DNA of 31,065 nt from Alphaproteobacteria bacterium (GTDB taxonomy: Bacteria > Pseudomonadota > Alphaproteobacteria > RF32 > CAG-239), in contig CAAFZY010000008.1 in the NCBI GenBank assembly GCA_900767645.1, positions 1 through 31,065 on the forward strand, read 5' to 3'. The translations under genes were made by a program, and so were the position numbers. Positions 1 to 8,437 of the stretch are shown one piece after another. Numbering within the stretch: the stretch's first letter is position 1; the number at the start of each line of letters is the position of its first letter. The notes below the pieces were generated by a model that searched no databases, was not told the origin of the DNA, and worked only from the letters and a program-made list of their open reading frames with translations.

Positions 1-17
1 CAAAAAGTTGGTTTTGA

Positions 18-79
18 AAAGATTTTAGCTCGCGTTTTTTTTTTGCAATATTTACGAGTCCGTGCTGTGTATAAGTTGT
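18..79. repeat. Copy 1 of a 44-bp repeat (leader of a pilin-like gene)
   Basis: Positions 18-61 are identical over 44 bp to 9689-9732, including a run of ten T, and weaker similarity continues to 79/9751. The second copy is the 5' leader of a minus-strand type IV pilin-like gene. This copy has the same orientation, so I infer that a related gene starts just left of the window. On the minus strand the copy begins the arm GAGCTAAAATCTTT; its partner arm would lie before position 1. Confidence 0.85.
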
Positions 80-93
80 GTTTTTGAAAAGTT

Positions 94-122
94 TTGACAA
101 AATGAGGAATATGATGTATAAA
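94..122 (+). promoter_or_regulatory. Sigma-70-type promoter for the coiled-coil repeat gene
   Basis: TTGACA at 94-99 and TATAAA at 117-122 are separated by 17 bp, a near-consensus vegetative promoter. The predicted start is about 129, giving a 5' leader of roughly 25 nt before the start codon at 155. Confidence 0.75.
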
Positions 123-154
123 GGACACAAAATAAACCAAAGGGTGAGGTTAAA

Positions 155-847
155 ATGAGCAGAAGAGATGAGATAAAAGTATATAACTCGGTTGAAGAAA
201 GAGCTGATGATTATGATAACTTCAAAGACGATTGGGAGTTTGATGCCGATAAGCAGGAAGGCAGGCACAAGAGCGGTCTTGAGATGCGTTTTGTTATATT
301 AGACCGAGCCAAAATAGAGCAACAAAATTTGCCGGAGTGGCAAAAGAAAATGGAAACTGAAGGCTTAACCGAACACGAAATTAAGCAGTATCGAGTAATG
401 TTGCTTAACCAGTTTGCAGTGATGCTAGATGAGAATCCGCCGGAAGAAAAAGAACCGACCATTGATGAGAGAATTAAAAAACTTGAAAATATAGCTAATG
501 ATAACTTGAAATTTATGAGAGAAGATGGTCGTTCGGAGGAGGATATAGCTTTATGGTCAGAAAAATGGCGAAAGAATCGTGAAGAATTACGCAAGAAGTG
601 GAAGGAAGAAGAGGAGATAGAGAAAAGCAAGTCGGTTGAGCAGAGAATTAAAGAACGGGAAGAAGCTAATGAAAAGACTATACGAGAATTACTAGAGGCA
701 GGAAATCCGAAAGAAAGTGTAGCTCGTTATACTGAAAAATTGCGAAAAGAACGTGAGAAGTTGCGTAAAAAATGGGAGCAAGAGAAGCGCTTGCAACAAA
801 TGGAAAACATCAGAGAGAAGTTTAAGGACAGTAAAGAGGATCGCTGA
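155..847 (+). CDS. Charged coiled-coil repeat protein, function unknown
   Basis: A 230-residue, highly charged Lys/Glu/Arg-rich protein with no signal peptide or membrane segment, so probably cytoplasmic. It contains an internal repeat of period 58: residues 104-157 and 162-215 align, both running from a (D/E)xRIK motif to an LRKKW motif and rich in heptad-like helix. A shorter related unit seems to lie at about 60-90 (compare the Met-x3-Gly-x2-Glu patterns around G70, G125 and G183). A GGTGAGG ribosome binding site precedes the ATG, and a near-consensus promoter lies upstream. I do not recognise a family. The gene stands alone between the pilin-leader repeat and the DUF2157 gene. The ORF is clearly real; the function is open. 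Confidence 0.75.
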   Translation: MSRRDEIKVYNSVEERADDYDNFKDDWEFDADKQEGRHKSGLEMRFVILDRAKIEQQNLPEWQKKMETEGLTEHEIKQYRVMLLNQFAVMLDENPPEEKEPTIDERIKKLENIANDNLKFMREDGRSEEDIALWSEKWRKNREELRKKWKEEEEIEKSKSVEQRIKEREEANEKTIRELLEAGNPKESVARYTEKLRKEREKLRKKWEQEKRLQQMENIREKFKDSKEDR

Positions 848-945
848 TGATACTTCTCGCAACAACCGGCTCGTCATCAAACCACCAAAACCAACAACAA
901 TGACGGAAGAGAATAAACTGTATCTGTGCATAAATTGTAATAAAT

Positions 946-970
946 AAGTTGTTTTTAAACAACTTTCTTA
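946..970 (+). terminator. Possible hairpin terminator after the coiled-coil gene
   Basis: A perfect 9-bp inverted repeat (946-954 with 957-965) followed by a short T-rich stretch. The loop is only 2 nt, so one or two pairs must open. It lies between two co-directional genes and may end the first transcript. The stem is A/T-rich and weak. Confidence 0.35.
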
Positions 971-996
971 TAGGCTTACAATAAGGAGAACAGGTT

Positions 997-2109
997 ATGA
1001 AATTATCCGCTAAAATTACATCATGGCAAAATGCCGGTATTATTACGCCTAAACAAGGCATTGATATTCTTGATTTTGAAAAAGCAATCGCAAAACCATA
1101 CGCATTATACGGATTTTTGGCGTTGGCAATTTTTTGCGTCGGGTTGGGCGTTATTTCCGTTATTGCCGCCAATTGGCAACATCTTACGGTTATGTTGAAG
1201 CTTGTTGCTGATTTTGCTTTACTCAGCGGTGTTGCTGGTTTGACGTATTATGCCGCTTACAAAAAATGGCATATTCGCTTTGAGGTGTTTTTATGCCTGT
1301 TTGTTATTTTGGTGTTGGCAACCATTGGCTTAATTGCGCAGGTTTATCAGCTGCAGCCGGACGGATTTGAGTCGTTGTTGCTTTGGTCATTGCTTGTTTG
1401 TCCGTTGTTGTTTGTAACTCAAAAGCCATTGTTGCCGCTGGTTATATTACCTATTTTTACATTTTCATTTTGGGACTTTATGGGCGATAATAATACCACT
1501 AAAAAAATAATGTTGCAGATGAGTAACAGTTGGGAATATTCTGTATCGGTGCTGTGGTTGTTTATATGGTTTATTTTATGGCAAATGCTTACAATTTTTG
1601 CTCAAAATAAAGCGGTGGCATTTAAAAAAGCGCTTAAATTTTGGATGATTATGTTTACAGGTTTGTTGGTTATAAATATCGATTTTGGAAGCAGTGTATT
1701 TTCGGAAGTTGCACTTGATGAAAACGGTTCGGGGTTTCTTGCCGTGGTTTTGGTCAGTATAGCGTTAGGCTTAACGGCCATATCATTATATTTAGGGCTT
1801 ATCGGCGGTAAAAAGTTTTTGATTCCGGCGCTGATGGCTTTGACTGTTGTCGGCGGATTTATTAATTGCGGAGCAGTATTCAGTTTTGCCGTATTGTTTT
1901 TAATCGGAATTTACGCATGGCAAATTAACAGCGTTAAAATACTTAATACCGTTTTGGCATTGACGGCGGTGCGAATTTTTATTTTATACGCCGATATGTT
2001 CAAAAGTTTGCTTTTCAGCGGATTAGGTTTAATAGCTTCAGGCTTGTTGTTATTGGCGCTTATTTGGGGCTGGTTCAAGTTAAGCCGGCGCCTTAAAAGG
2101 AGAAAATAA
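997..2109 (+). CDS. DUF2157 family multi-pass membrane protein
   Basis: A 370-residue inner-membrane protein. The N-terminal 35 residues are a soluble stretch with a helical 'AGIITPKQGIDIL' segment typical of DUF2157, followed by about ten hydrophobic helices from residue 36 and a basic tail (RRLKRRK). An AAGGAG ribosome binding site lies 11 bp before the ATG. The stop is separated from the next gene by 1 nt, so the two are co-transcribed. DUF2157 proteins are commonly encoded beside GDYXXLXY proteins, as here; the biochemical role of the pair is unknown. The family assignment rests on the N-terminal motif plus this neighbour. Confidence 0.8.
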   Translation: MKLSAKITSWQNAGIITPKQGIDILDFEKAIAKPYALYGFLALAIFCVGLGVISVIAANWQHLTVMLKLVADFALLSGVAGLTYYAAYKKWHIRFEVFLCLFVILVLATIGLIAQVYQLQPDGFESLLLWSLLVCPLLFVTQKPLLPLVILPIFTFSFWDFMGDNNTTKKIMLQMSNSWEYSVSVLWLFIWFILWQMLTIFAQNKAVAFKKALKFWMIMFTGLLVINIDFGSSVFSEVALDENGSGFLAVVLVSIALGLTAISLYLGLIGGKKFLIPALMALTVVGGFINCGAVFSFAVLFLIGIYAWQINSVKILNTVLALTAVRIFILYADMFKSLLFSGLGLIASGLLLLALIWGWFKLSRRLKRRK

Positions 2110-2110
2110 A

Positions 2111-2536
2111 ATGAAAAAATACGGATTGGCTTTTTTTCTGGTGTTGCCGATATTTTATTTACTTGCTACCGCCGGCATAATTCATTATGAACTTTATTCC
2201 GAAAAGACGGTTACAATTGCAATGCAAGGGTTTGATCCTTTTGATTTGCTCTCCGGGCGTTATTTGTATCTCAGACCTGATTGGAATGCCACCGATTGCT
2301 CGCAATTTGCAGATAAGCGCTGTCCGACGGAACGCTTCAGTTTAAGCTATCGGTATTATATTCCGGAAGTTATCGCTTCAGATGCGGATAAATATGTTAA
2401 TTGCCCTGATACCAAAACGGCAATGGTGTTTGCGTGGCGCGGAAATGCCAAACCCTTGGTTAAAACCTTATTAATTAACGGAATGCCGTGGCAAGAATGG
2501 CAACATAGCGCAAATAAATGGCAAGGTTGCAATTAA
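2111..2536 (+). CDS. GDYXXLXY-domain membrane-anchored protein
   Basis: A 141-residue protein with one N-terminal membrane anchor (about residues 5-25) and an exported domain. The segment 'DPFDLLSGRYLYLRP' is the family signature, with Gly-Arg-Tyr in place of Gly-Asp-Tyr. Cysteines in the exported part (for example TDCSQ, KRCPT and a terminal GCN) could form disulfides. It starts 1 nt after the DUF2157 stop, and this pairing is the usual genomic arrangement. It converges on chpT, with the two stop codons overlapping by 4 nt. The molecular function of the family is not established. Confidence 0.75.
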   Translation: MKKYGLAFFLVLPIFYLLATAGIIHYELYSEKTVTIAMQGFDPFDLLSGRYLYLRPDWNATDCSQFADKRCPTERFSLSYRYYIPEVIASDADKYVNCPDTKTAMVFAWRGNAKPLVKTLLINGMPWQEWQHSANKWQGCN

Positions 2537-3150
2537 GCAATTTGCAAAACGGCTTGTTTTTCGGTATAGCTGACGGTTATTTTTACCGGCGTATCATTAA
2601 GCAGGCGCATCATATAAATAAGAGGTGCCGATTGCGCCGGATTTTCCGCAGGCATTTCAGCATTTAATACTTTTTGCATAACAGCAAGTTTTCCGGCAGA
2701 AAGCGCTGATTGTGAATCGGCGGTAAAAGTTAATCCGTTGACTGTTTCGGAAATACGGAGCTCGCCGCCGCGGATAAACACGTCGCTCATTACCATAATG
2801 CCGAGCATTACAATTTTATACAATGCCGGCGTGCTGATATTAAAGTTTAATTTTATCGGTGCGGTGCGGCTGCCGACAGTGGCAATATATTCTTCAGCCG
2901 GAGCGGTAATTTCCGCAATGGTTTTAACGCCGGTGTTGTTTAATCCGAATGCTAAGCGGAAAAACTTTAAGCGTGCGGTTAAAACTTTTGAACTTATGCT
3001 TAAAATTGATTTGGCATCATCAATAGCTTCAGGGTCTTCGTCCATAAGTTCAACGGCATTGGCAACCGCGCCGATGTTGCCGATTAAGTCATGACTGATG
3101 CGAGTGCAGATAAGCTCGGAAAGTTCTGCAAAAAAATTTTGATTAAGCAT
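2533..3150 (-). CDS. chpT: ChpT-like histidine phosphotransferase
   Basis: A 205-residue protein matching the ChpT family: residues 9-60 carry the helix with the phospho-accepting histidine in 'ICTRISHDLIGNIGAVANA' (His20), followed by a second helix. The C-terminal half is a degenerate HATPase-like fold that lacks ATP-binding motifs. ChpT passes phosphate from the hybrid kinase CckA to CtrA and CpdR, controlling the alphaproteobacterial cell cycle. This is family knowledge; cckA and ctrA are not in the window. The gene is followed on the same strand by no partner and overlaps the end of the convergent GDYXXLXY gene. Length fits the family. It is the best taxonomic marker here. Confidence 0.85.
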   Translation of the reverse strand: MLNQNFFAELSELICTRISHDLIGNIGAVANAVELMDEDPEAIDDAKSILSISSKVLTARLKFFRLAFGLNNTGVKTIAEITAPAEEYIATVGSRTAPIKLNFNISTPALYKIVMLGIMVMSDVFIRGGELRISETVNGLTFTADSQSALSAGKLAVMQKVLNAEMPAENPAQSAPLIYMMRLLNDTPVKITVSYTEKQAVLQIA

Positions 3151-3158
3151 ATTTGTTC

Positions 3159-4172
3159 CTAAAAAGTGTATACGTCTGTATTTAAAAAGCGTTGATCTTC
3201 GCGCGACATACGTGTGTAGTCAAGCTCGCGGAGCATATTGTCTTCAAGCACTAAAAATCCGGTTGCCGCACGCATGTACGGTTTGTTGCCGCCAAGGCCC
3301 CAAATAACATCGTCTTTATTATCGGGTACGCCGTATTTTTGGTTGATTTTTTTCCAAAAGTCATAAACCTTAATATTACGCAGATAAACCGATTTTTGGC
3401 TGTTGCCGGTTAAATTGGCGGCTTCGGAACGGTATGTGATACGGTAAATTTTGTTATTGGTAAAAGTGCTGGTCAGATAAATTTTTACCGTTTCTTTGGT
3501 GTCGAATTTATTGAATAATGCTTCGGATATAAATTGGTAATGTTCTTTTTGCGCCAAGCGGATTACGCAGTTTTCAATGCGCTCATAACCGATAACTCCC
3601 TGATTGCGGCATTTTTCTTCATTGCGCCAGCGGATAAAGTTGGGCACATCCATTTTTTGCATACTTTTTTTGTAACCGCGCTTAAATAAAGCATCTTCCG
3701 CCTGTTTGTATGACATACGCAACATTACGCCTGAAATATCAAATACGGCTGCATTAGAGCGCTTGATTTGCCCTTGAGCTTGTTGCATGGCTGAAGCCAG
3801 CGGATTAACCGTATCCGCTTTGTTTTCTATGTTGTCTTTGGCAGAGGTAATGAGTTGGTTTACCCAGTTTTTGTTTACTTCCGGCACATTCATATCCTGA
3901 ATATTTTCAGGAGCGTTTTCTTTAATATTATCAGTCAGCGATTGATGGGTATTTACTTTAATCGGAATATTATTTTCGGTGTTGTTTAAATTAACGGCCT
4001 CACCGAATGCGTCAACTTCGGGATTAAAGTTTAAATCAGCCGAATCCATAATCGGCGCCTGATCGGTTATTTGAGATTGTGTTTGCGGCAAATTTACAGG
4101 TACGGTTTTGGGTTCAGCCGCAACAACCGAGGCGTATAAAATTCCGGATATGAACAAAAGTGTTTTTTTCAT
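3159..4172 (-). CDS. Secreted protein of unknown function (upstream of chpT)
   Basis: A 337-residue protein with a clear Sec signal peptide (MKK, hydrophobic core, cleavage near Ala-Glu at residues 19-20). Residues 20-140 are low-complexity, Asn/Asp-rich and probably disordered. The rest looks folded, with two cysteines ('EEKCRNQG' and 'IENCVIRL') 15 residues apart that may form a disulfide in the periplasm. I do not recognise the family. It lies 8 nt upstream of chpT on the same strand, so the two are probably co-transcribed. Confidence 0.7.
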   Translation of the reverse strand: MKKTLLFISGILYASVVAAEPKTVPVNLPQTQSQITDQAPIMDSADLNFNPEVDAFGEAVNLNNTENNIPIKVNTHQSLTDNIKENAPENIQDMNVPEVNKNWVNQLITSAKDNIENKADTVNPLASAMQQAQGQIKRSNAAVFDISGVMLRMSYKQAEDALFKRGYKKSMQKMDVPNFIRWRNEEKCRNQGVIGYERIENCVIRLAQKEHYQFISEALFNKFDTKETVKIYLTSTFTNNKIYRITYRSEAANLTGNSQKSVYLRNIKVYDFWKKINQKYGVPDNKDDVIWGLGGNKPYMRAATGFLVLEDNMLRELDYTRMSREDQRFLNTDVYTF

Positions 4173-4311
4173 GCTTAGCCTTTGTTAGTTTAATGCTGTA
4201 TTTTAACATTTATAGGCTTAAAAAAAGTTTAATAAAAAAAGGAGTTTTTTGTTTACTTTTTATGCCAAAAAAGCTACAAACAAACATATTTTTATCAACA
4301 GAGGTATAATA

Positions 4312-5667
4312 ATGAGCGATATTTGCGTTAAAGTTATCGGCGCCGGATTGGCCGGAAGCGAGGCTGCATGGCAATTGGCTTGCCGCGGGGTTAAAGTTGA
4401 GCTGATTGATATGAAGCCGCAAAAATTTTCGCCGGCACACAAAAACAACAATTTTTCGGAGTTGGTTTGTTCAAACTCGCTTCGTTCCGATGACTGTGAA
4501 CATAATGCCGTCGGGCTTTTGCATCAAGAAATGAGGCTTGCCGGTTCACTGATTATGCAGGCCGCCGATATAACCAAAGTTCCGGCCGGAGGGGCATTGG
4601 CCGTTGATCGCGACGGGTTTGCGGCATTTATCACAAACAAGCTTAAAAATCACCCTGATATCAGCATTGTATCAGCTGAAATTGAAGAGTTGCCGATTGA
4701 TGATAAACAGCCGGTGATTGTGGCAACCGGACCGCTTACATCTGATAAATTGGCGGCGAGTATTTTACGGGTAATTGATAATCAAGCGCTTTCGTTTTAT
4801 GATGCTATTGCGCCGGTTGTCTATAAAGAAAGTATTGACTTTTCAAAAGCTTGGTATCAGTCAAGATATGATAAAGGCGACGGGCGCGATTATATTAATT
4901 GTCCGCTGAGCAAAGAACAATATTACAATTTTGTGCATGAGCTTTTGGTTGCCGACAAAGCCGAATTTCATGATTTTGAAAAACCGCAATATTTTGACGG
5001 CTGTTTGCCGATTGAGGTTATGGCCGAACGCGGCGAAGACACCTTGTTGTTCGGACCGATGAAGCCGGTCGGACTTTCAAATCCGAATACTGACGAAAAG
5101 CCTTATGCCGTGGTGCAATTAAGGCAAGATAACAAAGAAGACACGCTGCGTAATATTGTCGGCTTTCAAACTAAATTAAAATACGGCGAACAAGAACGTA
5201 TTTTTAAAACTATTCCGGGGTTGGAAAATGCTGAATTTGCGCGTTTGGGCGGAATCCATAAAAATACATTTATTAAAAGCCCTGTTTTGCTTGATGAATT
5301 TTTAAGGCTTAAAAAGTATCCGCATATTATGTTTGCCGGACAGATTACCGGTTGCGAAGGTTATGTGGAAAGCGCTTCCGTAGGTTTGCTCGCCGGTTAC
5401 TTTGCCGCTGCTTTGCGTAACGGACAAAATCCGGTTATGCCGCCGGCAACAACGGCTTTCGGCGCGGTGCTCGCGCATTTATCAGATGCTACCGATATTG
5501 AACATTATCAGCCGATGAATGTTAATTTCGGGCTGTTTCCCGATTTGCCGCCCGAGCTTACGCCAAAAGGAAAATATCGTTACTTAAAAGGGGCGGAACG
5601 TAAAGAAGGTTATTGCCGTCGCGCTCTGAATGATATAAATTTGTGGCTTGAAAAAATTAAGGTTTAA
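4312..5667 (+). CDS. trmFO: TrmFO, folate-dependent tRNA (uracil-54-C5) methyltransferase
   Basis: A 451-residue flavoprotein that methylates U54 of tRNA to ribothymidine using methylene-tetrahydrofolate and FAD/NAD(P)H. The N-terminal FAD-binding motif 'VIGAGLAGSEAAWQL' is followed by the family signature 'FSELVCSNSLRSD' with its conserved cysteine. Downstream are 'GGIHKNTFIKSP' and the C-terminal 'GQITGCEGYVESA' block, which carries another conserved Cys. An upstream ATG at 4249 exists in frame, but the ATG at 4312 has an AGAGG ribosome binding site and starts at the usual family position. It is divergent from the secreted protein gene at 4172 and stands as a single gene. Confidence 0.95.
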   Translation: MSDICVKVIGAGLAGSEAAWQLACRGVKVELIDMKPQKFSPAHKNNNFSELVCSNSLRSDDCEHNAVGLLHQEMRLAGSLIMQAADITKVPAGGALAVDRDGFAAFITNKLKNHPDISIVSAEIEELPIDDKQPVIVATGPLTSDKLAASILRVIDNQALSFYDAIAPVVYKESIDFSKAWYQSRYDKGDGRDYINCPLSKEQYYNFVHELLVADKAEFHDFEKPQYFDGCLPIEVMAERGEDTLLFGPMKPVGLSNPNTDEKPYAVVQLRQDNKEDTLRNIVGFQTKLKYGEQERIFKTIPGLENAEFARLGGIHKNTFIKSPVLLDEFLRLKKYPHIMFAGQITGCEGYVESASVGLLAGYFAAALRNGQNPVMPPATTAFGAVLAHLSDATDIEHYQPMNVNFGLFPDLPPELTPKGKYRYLKGAERKEGYCRRALNDINLWLEKIKV

Positions 5668-5709
5668 CTGTGGGTTGCAACGGTTATCTGATTGACTATG
5701 AAAAAGCAA

Positions 5710-5718
5710 TGGTATAAT
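5710..5718 (+). promoter_or_regulatory. Extended -10 promoter for the squalene/phytoene synthase gene
   Basis: TGG followed by TATAAT (5713-5718) forms an extended -10 element. A TTGACT lies at 5692-5697 with a short 15-bp spacer, so the extended -10 probably does most of the work. The start codon follows at 5758. Confidence 0.6.
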
Positions 5719-5757
5719 CTGAACTAAGGATTTGCCCGTCAAAAGTTAGGAATATAA

Positions 5758-6591
5758 ATGAGTGTGGTAGGAAAATTGGTTAGAAAATCGCAAGCAACGC
5801 TGTTTTGGTGTATGCAAGGCTTGCCTAAAGCACAACGTGAGGCAATTTATACTTTGTATGCTTTTTGCCGCCATTTGGATAATGTGGTTGACGGCAATAT
5901 GCCGCAACAAGAAAAATGCGAGTTGCTGAACGCGTGGCAACGTGAACTTGAAAATATTTATGATAAAAAAGTTCCGGCGACAGATATCGGACGTAAAATT
6001 TATAAAAACTGCATGCGGTTTAAAATTCAAAAAAGTGATTTTTCCGAAATTTTAAATTGTACATTGCTTGATTGTCCTCAGCCTTTGCAAGCGCCGGATT
6101 TTGATGTTTTTTATCATTATTGTTACGGCACGGCGGAAATGCCGGCATATATTATGCTGTCCATAATCGGCGAATTGTCTGAAACACAAAAACGCGAGTT
6201 GGCACAAAGCTTCGGGCGGGCAATGATGATTACCAATATTTTGAAAGACATTAAAGAAGACGCTCTGGCCGGACATTTGTATATGCCCGCCGAACTTTTG
6301 CACAAGGCCGGAATTAACGCTATTAATCCGATGGATGTTATTACCGACAAAAACCTGATTGCGGTGCGCGAACAATTAGCCCGCATAGCGGCTGAAAATT
6401 TTGATAAAGCATTTATGCTGTTGGCTAAAGGCGATAAAAAGAAAATGTTGCCTTTAAAAGTTATTTTGAATATTTTTCAACGCTATTTTGCCATTATGCA
6501 AAACCGCGGTTGGGAAATTATGTCGCCGCGGCCGCATATCGGCAGACTTGATAAACTTGCCATTGCTTATAAAACCATGTTCGGTAAATAA
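5758..6591 (+). CDS. Squalene/phytoene synthase family protein, HpnD-like
   Basis: A 277-residue trans-isoprenyl diphosphate synthase. The first Asp-rich motif is in 'FCRHLDNVVD' (DxxxD, about residues 41-45) and the second in 'ITNILKDIKEDA'; these coordinate Mg2+ and the diphosphates. The tyrosine-bearing 'YCYGTAEMP' segment is also present. The opening 'ATLFWCMQGLPKAQREAIYTLYAFCR' is typical of HpnD, which makes presqualene diphosphate from two farnesyl diphosphates in hopanoid or squalene synthesis. No hpnC, hpnE or shc gene lies nearby, so HpnD versus a general squalene/phytoene synthase cannot be settled from context. It has its own extended -10 promoter. Confidence 0.85.
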   Translation: MSVVGKLVRKSQATLFWCMQGLPKAQREAIYTLYAFCRHLDNVVDGNMPQQEKCELLNAWQRELENIYDKKVPATDIGRKIYKNCMRFKIQKSDFSEILNCTLLDCPQPLQAPDFDVFYHYCYGTAEMPAYIMLSIIGELSETQKRELAQSFGRAMMITNILKDIKEDALAGHLYMPAELLHKAGINAINPMDVITDKNLIAVREQLARIAAENFDKAFMLLAKGDKKKMLPLKVILNIFQRYFAIMQNRGWEIMSPRPHIGRLDKLAIAYKTMFGK

Positions 6592-6636
6592 GCCAATGGT
6601 TTAATAGGAATAATTTGAACTTTAGTGAGAACTTAT

Positions 6637-7524
6637 ATGAACTTGTTAAATAAATATGTTTTGATGGCAATTCCCGCTTTGTGGGCAGTTGCCGCCAATG
6701 CCGAGCCCTTGGTTGAAGAACAACCCGCAATGCCGGAGAAAACATCGTCGCTTAAAGCAAATTTAAAGCGTTTGGCATTAAAATATACGCAAAACAGCGT
6801 GACCAATCGTGAAGAAGATGAAAATTATCCTGATTTCAGCTCCGATGAAGAAACTATGATATCGGGCGTATTTGATGGCAATCTGGAATATAATAACGCT
6901 AATTTGGTATGGATAAACAGTTTGTTTATGGAATACGGCAAAACCAAAACCACAGAAGGCAACACTACTACCAGCAGTGAAAAAGACGACCAAATTTTGC
7001 TTACTTCCGATTATATTCACAAAATGTGGAATTTAGAACAGGGCGTGGTCGGTCCGTTTGCAAGCCTTGGTTATGAAACCGAATTTACCACTTTTGAAGA
7101 AGACGGTAAAGATTATCGCACTAAAATTGTGCGCGCTAAAGCCGGCATAAAACTTTACGACGGCACATATTTTAAGGATTTGTATCTTGCGGCGGTGGAA
7201 GAGGCTGATTTCACTTATGATGACAGCAATATGAAAACCGCAGCCGAAACCGGTTATGCTTTTGAGTATCAGCTCAGAGAAGGCGTGAAATTTATTTCAG
7301 ACGGATACTATCGGCAATATTTTGTGTATGATATGTATAAGGCAACCGACTACAAATATGAGCTTAAATTTAATAATCGATTGGGAGTTGCTCTCGCCGG
7401 CGGATTTTCGCTGGCTCCGTTTGCCGATTATCATATGGCAAAAACCAGAGGAGCACGCAAAAGCCGATCTGATACCACGGTGGGGGTAGCACTTGAATAT
7501 CATGGAGATTATTTATTTCGGTAA
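6637..7524 (+). CDS. Predicted outer-membrane beta-barrel protein, unknown
   Basis: A 295-residue exported protein with a signal peptide (cleavage near 'AANAEP', about residues 18-20). After a charged segment it shows alternating short strands rich in Tyr, Phe, Gly and charged residues, consistent with a porin-like or DUF481-like barrel, though I see no diagnostic motif. A GTG at 6625 also opens the frame, but the ATG at 6637 has a GTGAG sequence in ribosome-binding position and gives the better signal peptide. It is followed by another secreted protein after 42 nt, so a shared transcript is likely. The C-terminus ends YLFR rather than in the usual terminal Phe. Confidence 0.65.
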   Translation: MNLLNKYVLMAIPALWAVAANAEPLVEEQPAMPEKTSSLKANLKRLALKYTQNSVTNREEDENYPDFSSDEETMISGVFDGNLEYNNANLVWINSLFMEYGKTKTTEGNTTTSSEKDDQILLTSDYIHKMWNLEQGVVGPFASLGYETEFTTFEEDGKDYRTKIVRAKAGIKLYDGTYFKDLYLAAVEEADFTYDDSNMKTAAETGYAFEYQLREGVKFISDGYYRQYFVYDMYKATDYKYELKFNNRLGVALAGGFSLAPFADYHMAKTRGARKSRSDTTVGVALEYHGDYLFR

Positions 7525-7566
7525 CTGAATTTAAACCGCGTATAACATAATTATGGAGATTTTAAC

Positions 7567-8364
7567 ATGACAGCAAAATACTTTTCGATTTTATTGGCCT
7601 TAGGCACGGTTTTACCGTTGCAAGCTTGGTCACAAATGAGTAATCCGTTGCAACAACAGGATAAAGACGCATGGCGCCGGCAGGAAGAGCCTCAAGAGGT
7701 GCTTACTGTTACCCCGCGAATGAAAAATACCATTTCAGCGCCGTCATTGCTTAATATTACCGAGGCGGAGCAGGCTTTTTGTTATACGGTTGAAATGCCG
7801 CAAGAAGGCTATACCGGCTATACCATTGACAGCATGGCAATTACCGGATTTTGCGGAATTTTGTCTAAGCCGGAAATGGATTTGTTTGTTCGCGAATTTT
7901 TAAGCAAAGATGAAAACGTTTCCAATGTGGTTGATCAGTGCATGATTAAACCGCGAGTTTTATTAAGATTTATGCGCGGTGTTGACTACAGCGATGTGTT
8001 GTTTTCAGTTCCGTGTTATTCATTTACGGTATTTTATGCCGGCAATATAACATCATTTAACACTTCTCCGGCGGCTAAAATTTTAACTTCAATTGTGGAA
8101 GCTTATGAAAAGAAAAAAATGCAGTTTATTTCTCCGGCATTGTTAGGGCAGGTGTTGCCTATCGGTGTGCCGCAAAATGATGAGCAACGCGCTTTGGTTA
8201 AATCTAAACTGCAGCAAGGGCCGGTTCGCAATTGGGCAAAGAAAGACGCCGTGACAACAGAAAATGCCTTGCAAGCGCAGCAGCCGACAGCACAACCTTC
8301 ACGCATGCAAAATGTTCCTGCTAAAGAAGGAAAAGGTTGGAATCGACTGAAGTTTAACAATTAA
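7567..8364 (+). CDS. Secreted protein of unknown function
   Basis: A 265-residue exported protein: signal peptide of about 22 residues (…LQAWSQ), a Gln-rich linker, a folded region from about residue 55 to 200 with four cysteines (CYT, FCG, QCM, PCY) that may pair as disulfides, and a Gln/Ala-rich disordered tail. No family recognised. It lies just downstream of the barrel gene and is closed by a strong terminator, so the pair probably forms a two-gene envelope operon. A TATGGAG ribosome binding site precedes the ATG. Confidence 0.65.
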   Translation: MTAKYFSILLALGTVLPLQAWSQMSNPLQQQDKDAWRRQEEPQEVLTVTPRMKNTISAPSLLNITEAEQAFCYTVEMPQEGYTGYTIDSMAITGFCGILSKPEMDLFVREFLSKDENVSNVVDQCMIKPRVLLRFMRGVDYSDVLFSVPCYSFTVFYAGNITSFNTSPAAKILTSIVEAYEKKKMQFISPALLGQVLPIGVPQNDEQRALVKSKLQQGPVRNWAKKDAVTTENALQAQQPTAQPSRMQNVPAKEGKGWNRLKFNN

Positions 8365-8376
8365 AGCGTCGTATAA

Positions 8377-8410
8377 TTAAAGCCCCGCAGATAATTTTAC
8401 GGGGCTTTAA
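8377..8410. terminator. Bidirectional intrinsic terminator
   Basis: An 11-bp stem (TTAAAGCCCCG at 8377-8387 with its complement at 8400-8410) and a 12-nt loop, with A-rich sequence on one side and T-rich on the other. It sits between two convergent genes and can serve both. Confidence 0.9.
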
Positions 8411-8437
8411 TATTGATTTTTCATTTGGAATAAAAAC

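Noticed and set aside
753..947. A 64-codon plus-strand frame overlapping the end of the coiled-coil gene
   Set aside because: It mostly lies in another frame of the 155-847 gene, has no ribosome binding site and no recognisable features.
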